NCBI GenBank assembly: GCA_024398055.1 | Contig: CP073749.1 | Location: forward strand, 3,534,594-3,598,593 | From: a bacterium SCSIO 12741 | GTDB taxonomy: Bacteria; Bacteroidota; Bacteroidia; Flavobacteriales_G; Salibacteraceae | Reading direction: 5' to 3' | Length of the DNA: 64,000 nucleotides | In this document: positions 50,976 through 60,047 of the stretch, in pieces | Numbering within the stretch: position 1 is the stretch's first letter | Layout of the letters: every line of letters starts with the position of its first letter | Program-made: the position numbers and the translations under genes | Notes under the pieces: model-generated | The model's input: the letters and a program-made list of their open reading frames with translations, nothing else | Told to the model about the DNA's origin: nothing | Databases searched by the model: none

Positions 50976-53072
50976 ATGTCAATGAGAACGTTATTGATTG
51001 CCTGGCTTTGCCTTGCATTCACTCCATTCACTTATGCCCAAATTGAGCGGTTCCAAAAATTTGAGCATACCATTAACCCCAGTAGTATTCCAGGCCCTTA
51101 TCAGCCCTTGTACAGTACCAAAAATCCTTTTGATAAGCGGGAGGTTATCCTTAGGGCCACGGTATATGCACCTAGCGGAACGACTCATAACGTAGAAGGT
51201 TTCTTTTACGGAAACTACACCATCAACACACTGAACAATTCACCTCATGCCATGTGGCCATTTATGCCCGGGCAATCGATGTCTAACCAAATTTCTAATT
51301 CCTGGAAAGTTCGATTTACACCCGAAGAGGTGGGGAATTATGTAATTAAACTGGGTTTCTATTTCCCCAATGAAAACTTATATGTTCCTATTCCAAACGT
51401 TAGCTTTTCTTCCCTTACTGAATCAAAACCCAATTCCAGCTTTATTCGGCTGAATAACGGATTTGATTACAGCTATGACAACGGGCAAGTTTATCACCCG
51501 ATCGGACTAAACGTACCAGGCAATCCGGCGTGGGGACAAAGCAGTGGACCGAAAGTCAATTTCTTTGAGACCATCTTTCAGCGCTTTGATGAAAACGGTG
51601 TTAATCACGCTCGGATATGGATGAATTATGCTGGAACAATGGCCATTCAAGGAATTGGTTATACCTATGGTTGCGAACCCTATCTCTATCGATTCAACCT
51701 GGCCGATGCTTATGCCTTCGACCAGGTTTTTGAGTTAGCCGAGCAATACAACATAACTCTGAAAATCAGTTTCTTCAATGCCAACAATTTTACCCAAGGA
51801 GATTTCTGGAATAAATACAATGCTTACAATGCCAATGTAGCGCCACCTGGCCCTGGAGTTTGCCAAACGCCTGTAGGTGGCCCTTGTAATTCAGAAATCG
51901 ACTTCTTTACCAATACCGAAGCCTTCGCCTTGCAGAGCAATGTGGTGCGCTACATTATCGATCGCTATGGATATAGCACTCAGGTCATTCAATGGGAAAT
52001 TTTCAATGAAATCGATCAAATTTGGAATGAGGGACATATTACTTCCGCCGATATTCCTCATTTGGTGACTTGGCACAATGCTATGGCTTCGATTGTTCGT
52101 GATCACGATGTGTATAATCGTGCTTTAGGAACCAGCTATATTGGTTTTGAGGATGAGGTAGGAGCCCATCAGTTGGGAATGGACCCATCCATGGATTTGG
52201 TTTCCTTACATGTGTACTTGAACCAATGGGAAAACCGGTCACCCGACCAGATTTTCTATTCTCCAGCCAACTTTAGCACCAAGATTTCTCTTCTTCGTCA
52301 GAAGTTTCCAGGTAAACCCGTTTGCCTCAATGAAATGGGCTCCTTGCAAATGAATGGAATGCCCTTTAGTATGAATTATACGGAATACGATCCTCATGGA
52401 TTTAGTATTCATACCGATATCTGGACCAGTTTTTTTGACGCCGATCTCGGTGCAGGAATGAATTGGACGGTAGAGCATTTTATAAGTCGAACCAGTTCGT
52501 TTCATGGTGCATTAAACAACTTGGTTCAGTTTAGGGGGCTTCGATCCTTTGTAGATCAGGTTCCGGCCAAAAAAGGAGTTAAGCGTGAGGTGGTTCACGA
52601 AGAGAATTACTTCTTAAGGTGGTTAACCACGCCCGAAAATCAAATCTTTGGTTGGTACCAGGATAAGGCAGGAACGATTAATAACCTTATTCGATCCGGT
52701 AGTACGGGATTAAATGCATCATCCGCTCCCGTGATGGAACCTTATGTTCATACGCCCAATTCCGCGAACAGACCAAGTTTCAAGGCCAACGGTTACTTTT
52801 CGGTGAGCATCCCAATTCCATACGCCAATTACGAAATCAAGTGGTATGACACCCGTACTGGTAATTTGATTCAAACCGATCGTCAGGTAGGAGGATGCAA
52901 TGAACTTAACTTGAGTCTGCCATGGTTGATCAAACAAACCTCCCGATACATGGATGCCGCTTTTGTTATTGAACCTATTTCCATGTCAGAGGATTGGCAA
53001 AAGGTATGGACCAATCACGCTACAGGTAATCTGGGGGATTCACTCAAATCAAAGATTCCGACAAGTTTTTGA
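50976..53072 (+). CDS. Secreted glycosidase-like protein (DUF5060 + GH5-like), N-terminal part (split by frameshift)
   Basis: A 698-residue frame. A signal peptide (cleavage after TYAQ, residue 22) is followed by a DUF5060-like beta domain (about 28-150: YSTKNPFDKREVILRATVYAPSG) and a TIM-barrel glycosidase-like domain. Likely catalytic acid is in IQWEIFNEIDQIW (NE motif) and the nucleophile in PVCLNEMGSLQMNG. The C-terminal part ends abruptly at SLKSKIPTSF. Adding one G to the G5 run at 53033-53037 gives NLGGFTQIKDSDKFLTGDFNRNG and joins the frame at 53069. The full protein would be about 1130 residues. Glycan substrate unknown. Confidence 0.82.
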   Translation: MSMRTLLIAWLCLAFTPFTYAQIERFQKFEHTINPSSIPGPYQPLYSTKNPFDKREVILRATVYAPSGTTHNVEGFFYGNYTINTLNNSPHAMWPFMPGQSMSNQISNSWKVRFTPEEVGNYVIKLGFYFPNENLYVPIPNVSFSSLTESKPNSSFIRLNNGFDYSYDNGQVYHPIGLNVPGNPAWGQSSGPKVNFFETIFQRFDENGVNHARIWMNYAGTMAIQGIGYTYGCEPYLYRFNLADAYAFDQVFELAEQYNITLKISFFNANNFTQGDFWNKYNAYNANVAPPGPGVCQTPVGGPCNSEIDFFTNTEAFALQSNVVRYIIDRYGYSTQVIQWEIFNEIDQIWNEGHITSADIPHLVTWHNAMASIVRDHDVYNRALGTSYIGFEDEVGAHQLGMDPSMDLVSLHVYLNQWENRSPDQIFYSPANFSTKISLLRQKFPGKPVCLNEMGSLQMNGMPFSMNYTEYDPHGFSIHTDIWTSFFDADLGAGMNWTVEHFISRTSSFHGALNNLVQFRGLRSFVDQVPAKKGVKREVVHEENYFLRWLTTPENQIFGWYQDKAGTINNLIRSGSTGLNASSAPVMEPYVHTPNSANRPSFKANGYFSVSIPIPYANYEIKWYDTRTGNLIQTDRQVGGCNELNLSLPWLIKQTSRYMDAAFVIEPISMSEDWQKVWTNHATGNLGDSLKSKIPTSF

Positions 53073-54370
53073 CCGGTGATTTTAACCGAAACGGAAGAGA
53101 AGAACTATTGTGGATTAGAACCGATCAGAACGCAGGAATGAATACCCATGCTACTTTCGAATACATTAGCGGAAACTGGAGTCCGGTTTGGTCCAATTTA
53201 GGTGGATCCCATGTGGTGAATTCCTCTTTTGATGCGGTCTACTCAGGCACCCGATTGATCGTTGGTGATTTTGATGGAGATGGAGGTGATGATATCCTGG
53301 CTGTCCCTCAATCCGGTTTGATCAAAATGTACAAATACGACAATGGAGATTTTGTGCTGCATCATACCATTCCTTCTGGTCATGCTGTTTATCCCTACCG
53401 AGAAGGATTGGCCGCCGGAAATCTGGATGGTGGATCTGAAGACGAGTTATTGGGGCATATTGAAAATGGCTGGACTACTATTTTCAAATACCTGAACGGA
53501 AACTTCGTATGGTTCGATTCCGACCAGGGGACAAGCTCCGTTAAACCTTATCCAACGGGAAGTATTCGTATGGCGGATGTAGATGACGATGGAAAAGATG
53601 AAATGATTGCTCTTGGAAACTGGGGAACCCTGTTTAATTACGACAATGGAAACTTTTCCTGGGCTTGGTCTACCAATGGTTCCAACAGCTTTGGCGGCTG
53701 GAATTATCCCTTGGTAAGCGGAGATGTTATGCTCTTTGGTCAGTTAGATTCGGATACCAGGGAAGAGGTGATGTTTATTCAGCGAGGAGCGGCCGCTTAT
53801 TGGGCTGCAACTTTGGATTTACAGATTCATCCGGTAACAGGGGCTCATTCCTGGAACTGGAATTGGACGGCCAACAATGCGAATGCTGGGGTACATCCTT
53901 ATATTAATGACTGGCCCATCAATGCCGGTACTTCGCCAACGAGCTATGTAATGATTCAGGCTGAGAAGTGGCAACCTCATTATTTGCTTTGTTTCCGAAG
54001 AGGCACCTGTGCACCGAACACGAAGTACCTGGTGAGCATGTACCGTTCTGAGCCAGGAGCCAATCGTTCGGCCGATGCTGAAGCCATGATAACGGCTACA
54101 GAAGAATCTGAAGTGAAAGAGCCATCTTCCTGGAAAATCTACCCGAATCCGGCAAAAGATCAAGTATTCATCGAATGGAGCGATCCTTCTGAGGAAACTA
54201 CCATTCGGGTATACAATGCCTCCGGAGCTCTGGTTCTACAGGAAGCCATTTCTATAGAATCGGGAAGAGCGTATAAACTCGATGTGTCTTCCTATCCTAC
54301 AGGAGTATACCAGGTAGTTAGTTCCTCTTCGGCGGGAACTCAAACCAAGCAATTGATTATTACCAAATAA
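53069..54370 (+). CDS. FG-GAP/VCBS repeat and T9SS sorting domain, C-terminal part of the glycosidase-like protein
   Basis: A 433-residue frame without its own signal peptide and starting within a repeat. It contains FG-GAP-like calcium-binding repeats, DFNRNGREELLW, VGDFDGDGGDDILAV and MADVDDDGKDEMIAL, typical of a beta-propeller. It ends with a T9SS type A sorting domain, SWKIYPNPAKDQVFIEW...GVYQVVSSSSAGTQTKQLIITK. On its own it cannot be exported; it needs the signal peptide from the frame upstream, which supports the two being one gene broken by a missing G. Confidence 0.85.
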   Translation: MTGDFNRNGREELLWIRTDQNAGMNTHATFEYISGNWSPVWSNLGGSHVVNSSFDAVYSGTRLIVGDFDGDGGDDILAVPQSGLIKMYKYDNGDFVLHHTIPSGHAVYPYREGLAAGNLDGGSEDELLGHIENGWTTIFKYLNGNFVWFDSDQGTSSVKPYPTGSIRMADVDDDGKDEMIALGNWGTLFNYDNGNFSWAWSTNGSNSFGGWNYPLVSGDVMLFGQLDSDTREEVMFIQRGAAAYWAATLDLQIHPVTGAHSWNWNWTANNANAGVHPYINDWPINAGTSPTSYVMIQAEKWQPHYLLCFRRGTCAPNTKYLVSMYRSEPGANRSADAEAMITATEESEVKEPSSWKIYPNPAKDQVFIEWSDPSEETTIRVYNASGALVLQEAISIESGRAYKLDVSSYPTGVYQVVSSSSAGTQTKQLIITK

Positions 54371-54392
54371 GTCGAGTAACTATTAATGCAAA

Positions 54393-54426
54393 GCCCACTG
54401 AGATATCGATCCAGTGGGCTTTTTTT
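54393..54426 (+). terminator. Rho-independent terminator after the glycosidase-like gene
   Basis: GCCCACTG pairs with CAGTGGGC over a loop of 11 nt and is followed by seven T residues. It begins 22 nt past the stop codon. Confidence 0.88.
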
Positions 54427-54434
54427 ATGGGTTT

Positions 54435-55457
54435 TTAGAAAGTCTGGTGCCAGGTCGTTATGGCTGTCATCACCTCCGTCCAATGAGGACCTTGCTTATA
54501 ATCGGGGCGACCCTCTTTAAGTTCAAAGAAATTGTGGTTCCAACCTTCGAAGGGCTTTAGGGTAAAATTGGTTTTCCCTTGTTCAATCAGTTTGAGCGGG
54601 ATTAGATCGCAGTTTTCGGCGCCGATATCTTCGGTTCCATATCCAATGTACATCGGAGCTTCTATTTTCAATAAATACGGTGTATAATCAATGGAGAAAG
54701 AGGTCCAGCTTAGGTGTCCTTTTTCCACATTGTCGGGATCCTGGTGTATGGCTCTCCATTGCTCGTAATATTCTTCAAGCTGTTTCTGGTATTGTTCACC
54801 GTTAATTTGTCCAGATCTCAGCTTTACCCGAGCCTTTCGAATAAATTCATCAAAGCGTCCAAAGGCATTAAAACCGAGGAGGGAAACCGAAGTAATCTGT
54901 TCATTCTCGGCGGCGACCACAGCGGCGATTTTTGCACCTTGAGAATGTCCCACCAAATGGATTTCCTGAGCATTAACCCAAGGCTTGTTTCTTAAATCCT
55001 GAATGACCTGTTGGGTTCGCTGTACAAATTGATCCAAGTGATTGTCCTCAAGATAGGATCGACTGAATGATTTGGGCTGGGAAGCATCGGGAACGTAACA
55101 GTATTGTCGGTTGAGGTGTGTTTTGTCCACGACCAATGGAGTGTGGGGCATGGAAATGACTACGATTTGATAGTCCTTCGTGAGTTTGCGGTAGTCAAAA
55201 GGAAGGTTGATATGATAGAAGCTATCCAGATCGAAAACGAGCGGAACAGGAAGGGAACCCTGTAAAAAGAGTAGGGTAGGTTTGGTAGTTTGCTTGTCTG
55301 CCTTTCCAACGACCAAATAGTTAATCGTATCGGACTTTGAGGTAATCTGGAAGGACTGAGCATCCGTGCCGGGAATGGGGTTTTGAGCTAGAAGGGGACC
55401 GATAGAAAATAGGAGAAGCAAGGCTAGCACGGTGGAAAGCGTAGATGTATTCATCAA
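54435..55457 (-). CDS. Exported alpha/beta hydrolase
   Basis: A 340-residue protein with a signal peptide (cleavage after LLAQ, residue 25). The nucleophile elbow is HLVGHSQGAKIAA (G-H-S-Q-G, Ser near 172), a candidate acid lies in MYIGYGTEDIGAENCDLI and the histidine in EGWNHNFFEL near residue 310. This order fits a serine hydrolase acting in the periplasm or outside the cell. The substrate (ester, peptide or glycan acyl group) is unknown. Confidence 0.85.
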   Translation of the reverse strand: MMNTSTLSTVLALLLLFSIGPLLAQNPIPGTDAQSFQITSKSDTINYLVVGKADKQTTKPTLLFLQGSLPVPLVFDLDSFYHINLPFDYRKLTKDYQIVVISMPHTPLVVDKTHLNRQYCYVPDASQPKSFSRSYLEDNHLDQFVQRTQQVIQDLRNKPWVNAQEIHLVGHSQGAKIAAVVAAENEQITSVSLLGFNAFGRFDEFIRKARVKLRSGQINGEQYQKQLEEYYEQWRAIHQDPDNVEKGHLSWTSFSIDYTPYLLKIEAPMYIGYGTEDIGAENCDLIPLKLIEQGKTNFTLKPFEGWNHNFFELKEGRPDYKQGPHWTEVMTAITTWHQTF

Positions 55458-55509
55458 TGGATGGGGGTATTAAATAATAAGACTGTTTGAACAGGGCGTA
55501 AAACCCGAA

Positions 55510-56457
55510 TTACAAAAAGTTCACAGCAGCCTGCCTTTCCCGGTTAACGATCAACTTGGTTACATCAGGCCGGGAGTAGTGTCCAACCGGGTCAAAATTC
55601 TGGCGTTCTTCCAATACCCGATTAAAATCCAAGTTGGCGGTAAACAATCCTTCCTCGTTTACCACTGGTGCAACAATCCACTCGCCATTGGGAGCGGCTA
55701 TACAAGAACCGCCATCCACCAAAACATCGGGAGCGTCGGCTATGATTTTATCGTAATGTGGAATGTCCTCCGGGATGTCTTCTTTTCGGAGTACCCCGCT
55801 TACGGATACCGAAAAGGAGCGCCCTTCTTTAGCCAGAAAGGGAGTGATATCTTCCGTATTTCTAAGACAGCCTGGCCACACGGCTATGTGCAAATTCTCG
55901 CCTTGTCCATACAGAGCAGTGCGGCTCAAAGGCATCCAATTTTCCCAGCAGTTTAACCCGCCAACCCGGAAAGGACCTATATCATGAACTTGCAGGCCAT
56001 GACCATCACCGGGGGACCAAGACAGTCGTTCTTCGTAGGTGGGTTGAAGTTTACGATGGACCGATCGAATACTTCCCTCAGCATCGATGTAAACCAGGGA
56101 ACAGTATAAGCTGTGACCTCCGCGATTTTGAGCCCGCTCAATGATTCCCAGATAAATGGCAATTTGTTCCGTTCGTGCTAATTCGCAGATTTCATCCAAA
56201 TCACCGGATTCAATTTGAACCGCATTTCGAATATAGTGGGCATGGATCTCCTTTTGGATGATGGAATTGAACTCAGAAGCATGGGTCAAGGACAGCCAGA
56301 ATGGATATCCAGGAACCATAGCTTCTCCAAATACGACAAGTCCACATTCCTCCTGGCTCGCCTTAAGGACGTATTCCTTCACCTTGTCCAGGGTTTTGTT
56401 GCGATCCAACAAAACAGGGGCAATCTGCGCCATTCCGATTTTAAGAAGATTTTCCAT
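55510..56457 (-). CDS. Nitrilase-type carbon-nitrogen hydrolase
   Basis: A 315-residue enzyme of the nitrilase superfamily. The catalytic triad is visible: E45 in FGEAMVPGYPFW, K136 in VHRKLQPTYEE and C170 in GGLNCWENWMP. The CWENWMP segment and the FGE.MVPGYPFW segment are typical of true nitrilases and cyanide hydratases, rather than amidases or NAD synthetase glutaminase domains. Length matches (310-360). It would hydrolyse organic nitriles to acids plus ammonia; natural substrate unknown. No neighbouring aldoxime or nitrile pathway gene was seen. Confidence 0.9.
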   Translation of the reverse strand: MENLLKIGMAQIAPVLLDRNKTLDKVKEYVLKASQEECGLVVFGEAMVPGYPFWLSLTHASEFNSIIQKEIHAHYIRNAVQIESGDLDEICELARTEQIAIYLGIIERAQNRGGHSLYCSLVYIDAEGSIRSVHRKLQPTYEERLSWSPGDGHGLQVHDIGPFRVGGLNCWENWMPLSRTALYGQGENLHIAVWPGCLRNTEDITPFLAKEGRSFSVSVSGVLRKEDIPEDIPHYDKIIADAPDVLVDGGSCIAAPNGEWIVAPVVNEEGLFTANLDFNRVLEERQNFDPVGHYSRPDVTKLIVNRERQAAVNFL

Positions 56458-56505
56458 ACCAGGTGTTTTAGGATAAGACCACTAAGATGCAAAATGATCT
56501 GCATT

Positions 56506-56552
56506 CCCAGGTGCGCGTTTAACCAGGTGCGCGTTTAAACGCGTACCTGGTC
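56506..56552. repeat. 47-bp palindromic repeat, copy A
   Basis: Built from a 16-nt word (CCAGGTGCGCGTTTAA) twice in direct orientation, then its inverse (TTTAAACGCGTACCTGG), giving a near-perfect palindrome around TTTAAA. It matches copy B (57229-57275) at 46 of 47 positions in the same orientation. The last codons and stop of the 56535-57188 gene lie inside it. Confidence 0.9.
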
Positions 56553-57188
56553 ATTTGAAATGTATTTATCAATGATCTTCGAATCGATTTTGAACTTATA
56601 CATTAAGCCACTTGAGATGATTAAAATCGAACCTAAAAATCCAAAGTAGACAAAGAACTCAGAATAATTTTCTGGGTAAATCCACTTTACGGAGTATTTT
56701 ACGGAAAGGATTAGAAAACCAGTAACTCCCAACCCTACAGCTATTCGGTTTTTTATTTTCCAATTACAGATTTTCAGAATGATCTCGTACATGTCCGCAT
56801 TTTGAGGAGCCTCAAGATCTTGCAAGTGTTTAAAAATGGGTTTGGCTTTAGCAAATTGTTTCTGTTCCATAAGAGAATATCCCTTACTCCAGCAGGCTTG
56901 ATTATATGAAACTTCTTGAGTTAAATCGATGTCCATTTGATTATGATTGGTTTCATAAAGATTTATTACCCGATTAAGGATGGCTATAGCAGTTTTGTGT
57001 TTTCCCGAGAACGAATAAGTTTGACCAATTTCAGATAGCATACTCAGGTATCTTTTTAACTCGTTTGGATGGACAGGTTGAAAGGAGATGAAAAAGGACT
57101 TGTTCATTTCATAAAATGGAAGAAGTTGATCAGTATCAAATGGGGTAATGTTCAGGTATTCTTTTTCTAAGGATTGGAAGGTGGACAT
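56535..57188 (-). CDS. Membrane protein with TPR-like helices inside a repeat-bounded cassette
   Basis: A 217-residue protein. The N-terminal two-thirds is helical and TPR-like (LKRYLSMLSEIGQTYSFSGKHKTAIAIL, YNQACWSKGYSLMEQKQFAKAKPIFK), and the C-terminal part has two membrane helices (about 150-168 and 180-198). No signal peptide. The last residues DQVRV and the stop are supplied by the 47-bp repeat. The gene is flanked by direct copies of this repeat and has AT-richer, less regular codon choice than its neighbours by eye. No family recognised; possibly an imported cassette gene. Confidence 0.72.
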   Translation of the reverse strand: MSTFQSLEKEYLNITPFDTDQLLPFYEMNKSFFISFQPVHPNELKRYLSMLSEIGQTYSFSGKHKTAIAILNRVINLYETNHNQMDIDLTQEVSYNQACWSKGYSLMEQKQFAKAKPIFKHLQDLEAPQNADMYEIILKICNWKIKNRIAVGLGVTGFLILSVKYSVKWIYPENYSEFFVYFGFLGSILIISSGLMYKFKIDSKIIDKYISNDQVRV

Positions 57189-57228
57189 TGATTCAAATTT
57201 CCTAACGAATATAATTTGTTTCGGCCGA

Positions 57229-57275
57229 CCCAGGTGCGCGTTTGACCAGGTGCGCGTTTAAACGCGTACCTGGTC
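57229..57275. repeat. 47-bp palindromic repeat, copy B
   Basis: The second copy lies 41 nt upstream of the cassette gene start. It is identical to copy A except for one A/G difference at position 16. Between the copies lies the single gene and little else. Confidence 0.9.
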
Positions 57276-57297
57276 CTAAATCCGAATGAGACTTGGA

Positions 57298-58746
57298 TTA
57301 GCTTTTCCAAATGACGCGTCGTGCCTCCAGTAAAAGCGATTTACTAAGAATTCCAGAAAATAGCACCAGCAACAAATAGCCGACCAAACTGGTTCCAAAG
57401 AGCATCCAAAAAGGCACGGTCCATACTTCCAGGGTATCGATCAAAATGTAGGCTGCAAGCATGACGGGGATAAACCGAATCCAAAGCTTACCGAAATGGG
57501 GAATGTAGCCCTTGTAAACGCAATAGATAAATGTTCCAAGACCGCAACTGGCCTGGGCGATCAGGGTAGCCAAGGCAGCGCCTTCGGCTTGGTAATCGGG
57601 AATGGCGAAAAGGTTGAAAACAAAATTCAGAACAAAGGATATTCCGGTAATCACCATCATGGCTTTTAGCTCCCCAGCTGCGGTAAGTACGGTGCCAAAT
57701 AAAGACGCCATCACCAAAAACAACCAGGAAGTCATTAACCAGGAAAAGGCCGTAAAACTTTGAGCATCAGGATCGCTGTACAACATGTGAATGATGTCTT
57801 CCCGAAAAAACCAACCACCCAGTAGAACGAAGCCCGCTGGAATAAACAACAACCTGATAGATAGTTGAATGAGGTCCAAAATAGGCTCTTTTTGAAACAG
57901 CATTCGGGAGAGTAGGGGAAAGAGTATGGCGGTGAACAGGAAGGTAAAGTTGTTCAGCATATCGAGTATCCGATAACCATGGGCATAAACCCCTGAATAG
58001 AATTTACCGTCGGATAGCAAACGCTCGAGCATGATGGCATCCAGCCGGCTATACATGCTCATAAAAAGAATAATAAAGGCGAAAGGAAGGCTGTTTTTAA
58101 GCAGTGTTATCACATAGTCCCGGCTAAGGGAAAAGGATAACCCGGAGCCCATGCTATGGGCAATGACGCCAATGAGAATTGTGGCTATTAACAGGGATGC
58201 CGTTTGAGAATACACCAACCATTCAATTTGAAAACGATCATCTATTCCCCATATTAAATAGGCGCAAATCCCTATAAGCAATAAGCGATCAAAAACCGAG
58301 GCAATACTATCCCAGGTAAATCGCTGGAGGCCGGATATATTGGACCGGAAAAAGAGCAGAAGGGATGTAAGGAATTGATTGATGGTGAGAAAAAAGAGTA
58401 GTTGAAATTCGGTGCCGTCATAACCCAGAAACCAGCCAACGGAAAGGGTAACAATCAAGTAAAGACCGCCCAAGCCTATTTTGATTCCAGTAAGTTTGGT
58501 CAGGTTGTCTTTCAAAAAATCCGCTTCCCGAGCTACCGAGCGATTGTTGTAATTCGTTATGCCTAAATCCAACAGGGAATTGAACAGGTAGGAGAAATTG
58601 AACAAGGCAAAATACAGCCCGTAATTTTCCGAACCTACCTCGTTTTGAACGGTCCGGTCAATCCCAAAAATCCAAAAGGGTTTGACCAGCAAATTGAGAA
58701 ACAGCAGCAAGAGGACATCAAACAGAAAGCGTCGATTGGTACTCAT
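57298..58746 (-). CDS. Polysaccharide flippase-like membrane protein (Wzx/MATE-like)
   Basis: A 482-residue protein with about 12-14 membrane helices and the opening FDVLLLLFLNLLVKPFWIFGIDRTVQNEVGSENYGLYFALFNFSYLFNSLLDLGITNYNNR, typical of the oligosaccharide flippase (polysaccharide_synt) family. Such proteins move lipid-linked sugars across the inner membrane. No glycosyltransferase cluster lies next to it in the window, so the cargo is unknown. It is on the same strand as the beta-barrel and lipoprotein genes, with 11 nt to the next. Confidence 0.85.
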   Translation of the reverse strand: MSTNRRFLFDVLLLLFLNLLVKPFWIFGIDRTVQNEVGSENYGLYFALFNFSYLFNSLLDLGITNYNNRSVAREADFLKDNLTKLTGIKIGLGGLYLIVTLSVGWFLGYDGTEFQLLFFLTINQFLTSLLLFFRSNISGLQRFTWDSIASVFDRLLLIGICAYLIWGIDDRFQIEWLVYSQTASLLIATILIGVIAHSMGSGLSFSLSRDYVITLLKNSLPFAFIILFMSMYSRLDAIMLERLLSDGKFYSGVYAHGYRILDMLNNFTFLFTAILFPLLSRMLFQKEPILDLIQLSIRLLFIPAGFVLLGGWFFREDIIHMLYSDPDAQSFTAFSWLMTSWLFLVMASLFGTVLTAAGELKAMMVITGISFVLNFVFNLFAIPDYQAEGAALATLIAQASCGLGTFIYCVYKGYIPHFGKLWIRFIPVMLAAYILIDTLEVWTVPFWMLFGTSLVGYLLLVLFSGILSKSLLLEARRVIWKS

Positions 58747-58757
58747 GGCAAAAGGGC

Positions 58758-60047
58758 TTACCTAAATTTCCAATGGAATCCGAAATGAACGTTGGATCCG
58801 CTCAGGTAATCCGGACTCATCATGGCGATTAGGTTTCGCGATCCGATCAAAAAGTTGAATTTTTCGTGATCAATTCCAAATCCTAAACCGAGGCCCACGA
58901 ATCCGTAACCCGCCACACTTTCATAGAAATTCATGGTGTAGTTCCAGGCGCCCGGATCTTTGTTGATACGAACAAACTGACTGGAGGCGATGTAGGGTAA
59001 TTGATGGGCGTTGAACCGGTAATCAATCATGTTTTTTAGCAATACCCGATCGTTAAGCTGCTCAATGTGGTAGATGGCAATACGAGGATTGAGCATACGG
59101 GTAAAAGAACCACCTTTTCTTTCTTTTACAAACTTGCCTTCAAGGTCATCAGGCACTTGATCGTTGAAGAGTGAGTCTGAAATATCGAAGAGGTTAGGAG
59201 CATCAATTCCCGTCCAAGTGTATTCACCGTCAACGGTATACTCAACACTCCGATCGTTCCAGGAGATAAATCCGAGATCATTGACTTCAAAACGGATTTC
59301 ACCGGCACCGTCGTGTTTTTTGAAAAGATCCAGTCGCTTGGCCAAGAAGAGGTCAATCGAAGCTCCATATCCGTTAATGTCGAAAATGTTGCGTGAATTG
59401 GTATCGCTACTGTAAATGCTTCCTTTGGCAAATCCATGCAGGGTATCGCCAATAGAGGAGGTGTACACACCACTTTTTTCACTGCTGATATCCAGGTAAC
59501 GGTTACCCATCAAAAAGCCAACAGCGGCTCCGTAAGTCCAGTTAGGAGTTTGGCGAATGACTCCGTATTGAACCTGCATATACTGCATCAATTCAACCTC
59601 CAGGTAGTCGAGATCTGCAGTAGTTCCTGCAAATTGTTTGTTACCCAAAGCGGTAAGTAGAAATACATCTCTTCCAAAACCTGAAACCACCGATCGACGA
59701 ACTCCAGCGGTTACAAAATGGGTTAAGCCGGTAGAATCCGTACTATTTTTTCCCTTGTAAGAAGCGTAAATTCTTTCGGTTTCCTGATTACCTGCGCGGT
59801 TTCGTTTAAACAGCCGTCCTTTCATACTCTCCTGAGACGATCGCGAAAGGGTCGTCTTAAAGAGTTGATTGTAGTACATGCTGTTGCTAATCACATTGGA
59901 GTTAAAATGGTTTTCAAACCATACCCCCACTTTGATCTGAGACGAATCATCCAGGGAGTAGTCGCCCAGGGAAAAGTCGCTTTGAGCTTGAATGCCGGAT
60001 CCCAATAACAAACCGGCGAACACTAGAAGTAGAATACTCTTTTTCAT
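58758..60047 (-). CDS. Outer-membrane beta-barrel protein (DUF5723-like)
   Basis: A 429-residue exported protein with a signal peptide (cleavage near GIQAQ, residue 22). The rest is a beta-rich sequence with alternating hydrophobic residues and aromatic girdles, a conserved glycine-rich centre (YGFVGLGLGFGIDHEKFNFLIGSRN) and an aromatic C-terminus (HFGFHWKFR). It resembles the DUF5723/PorV-like outer-membrane group of Bacteroidota, but the exact family is inference. It overlaps the upstream lipoprotein gene by 4 nt. Confidence 0.75.
   Translation of the reverse strand: MKKSILLLVFAGLLLGSGIQAQSDFSLGDYSLDDSSQIKVGVWFENHFNSNVISNSMYYNQLFKTTLSRSSQESMKGRLFKRNRAGNQETERIYASYKGKNSTDSTGLTHFVTAGVRRSVVSGFGRDVFLLTALGNKQFAGTTADLDYLEVELMQYMQVQYGVIRQTPNWTYGAAVGFLMGNRYLDISSEKSGVYTSSIGDTLHGFAKGSIYSSDTNSRNIFDINGYGASIDLFLAKRLDLFKKHDGAGEIRFEVNDLGFISWNDRSVEYTVDGEYTWTGIDAPNLFDISDSLFNDQVPDDLEGKFVKERKGGSFTRMLNPRIAIYHIEQLNDRVLLKNMIDYRFNAHQLPYIASSQFVRINKDPGAWNYTMNFYESVAGYGFVGLGLGFGIDHEKFNFLIGSRNLIAMMSPDYLSGSNVHFGFHWKFR

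Noticed and set aside
56506-57275. A classic integron cassette or insertion sequence
   Set aside because: No integrase or transposase, no terminal inverted repeats with target duplication, and the palindromic repeats do not resemble attC sites clearly.
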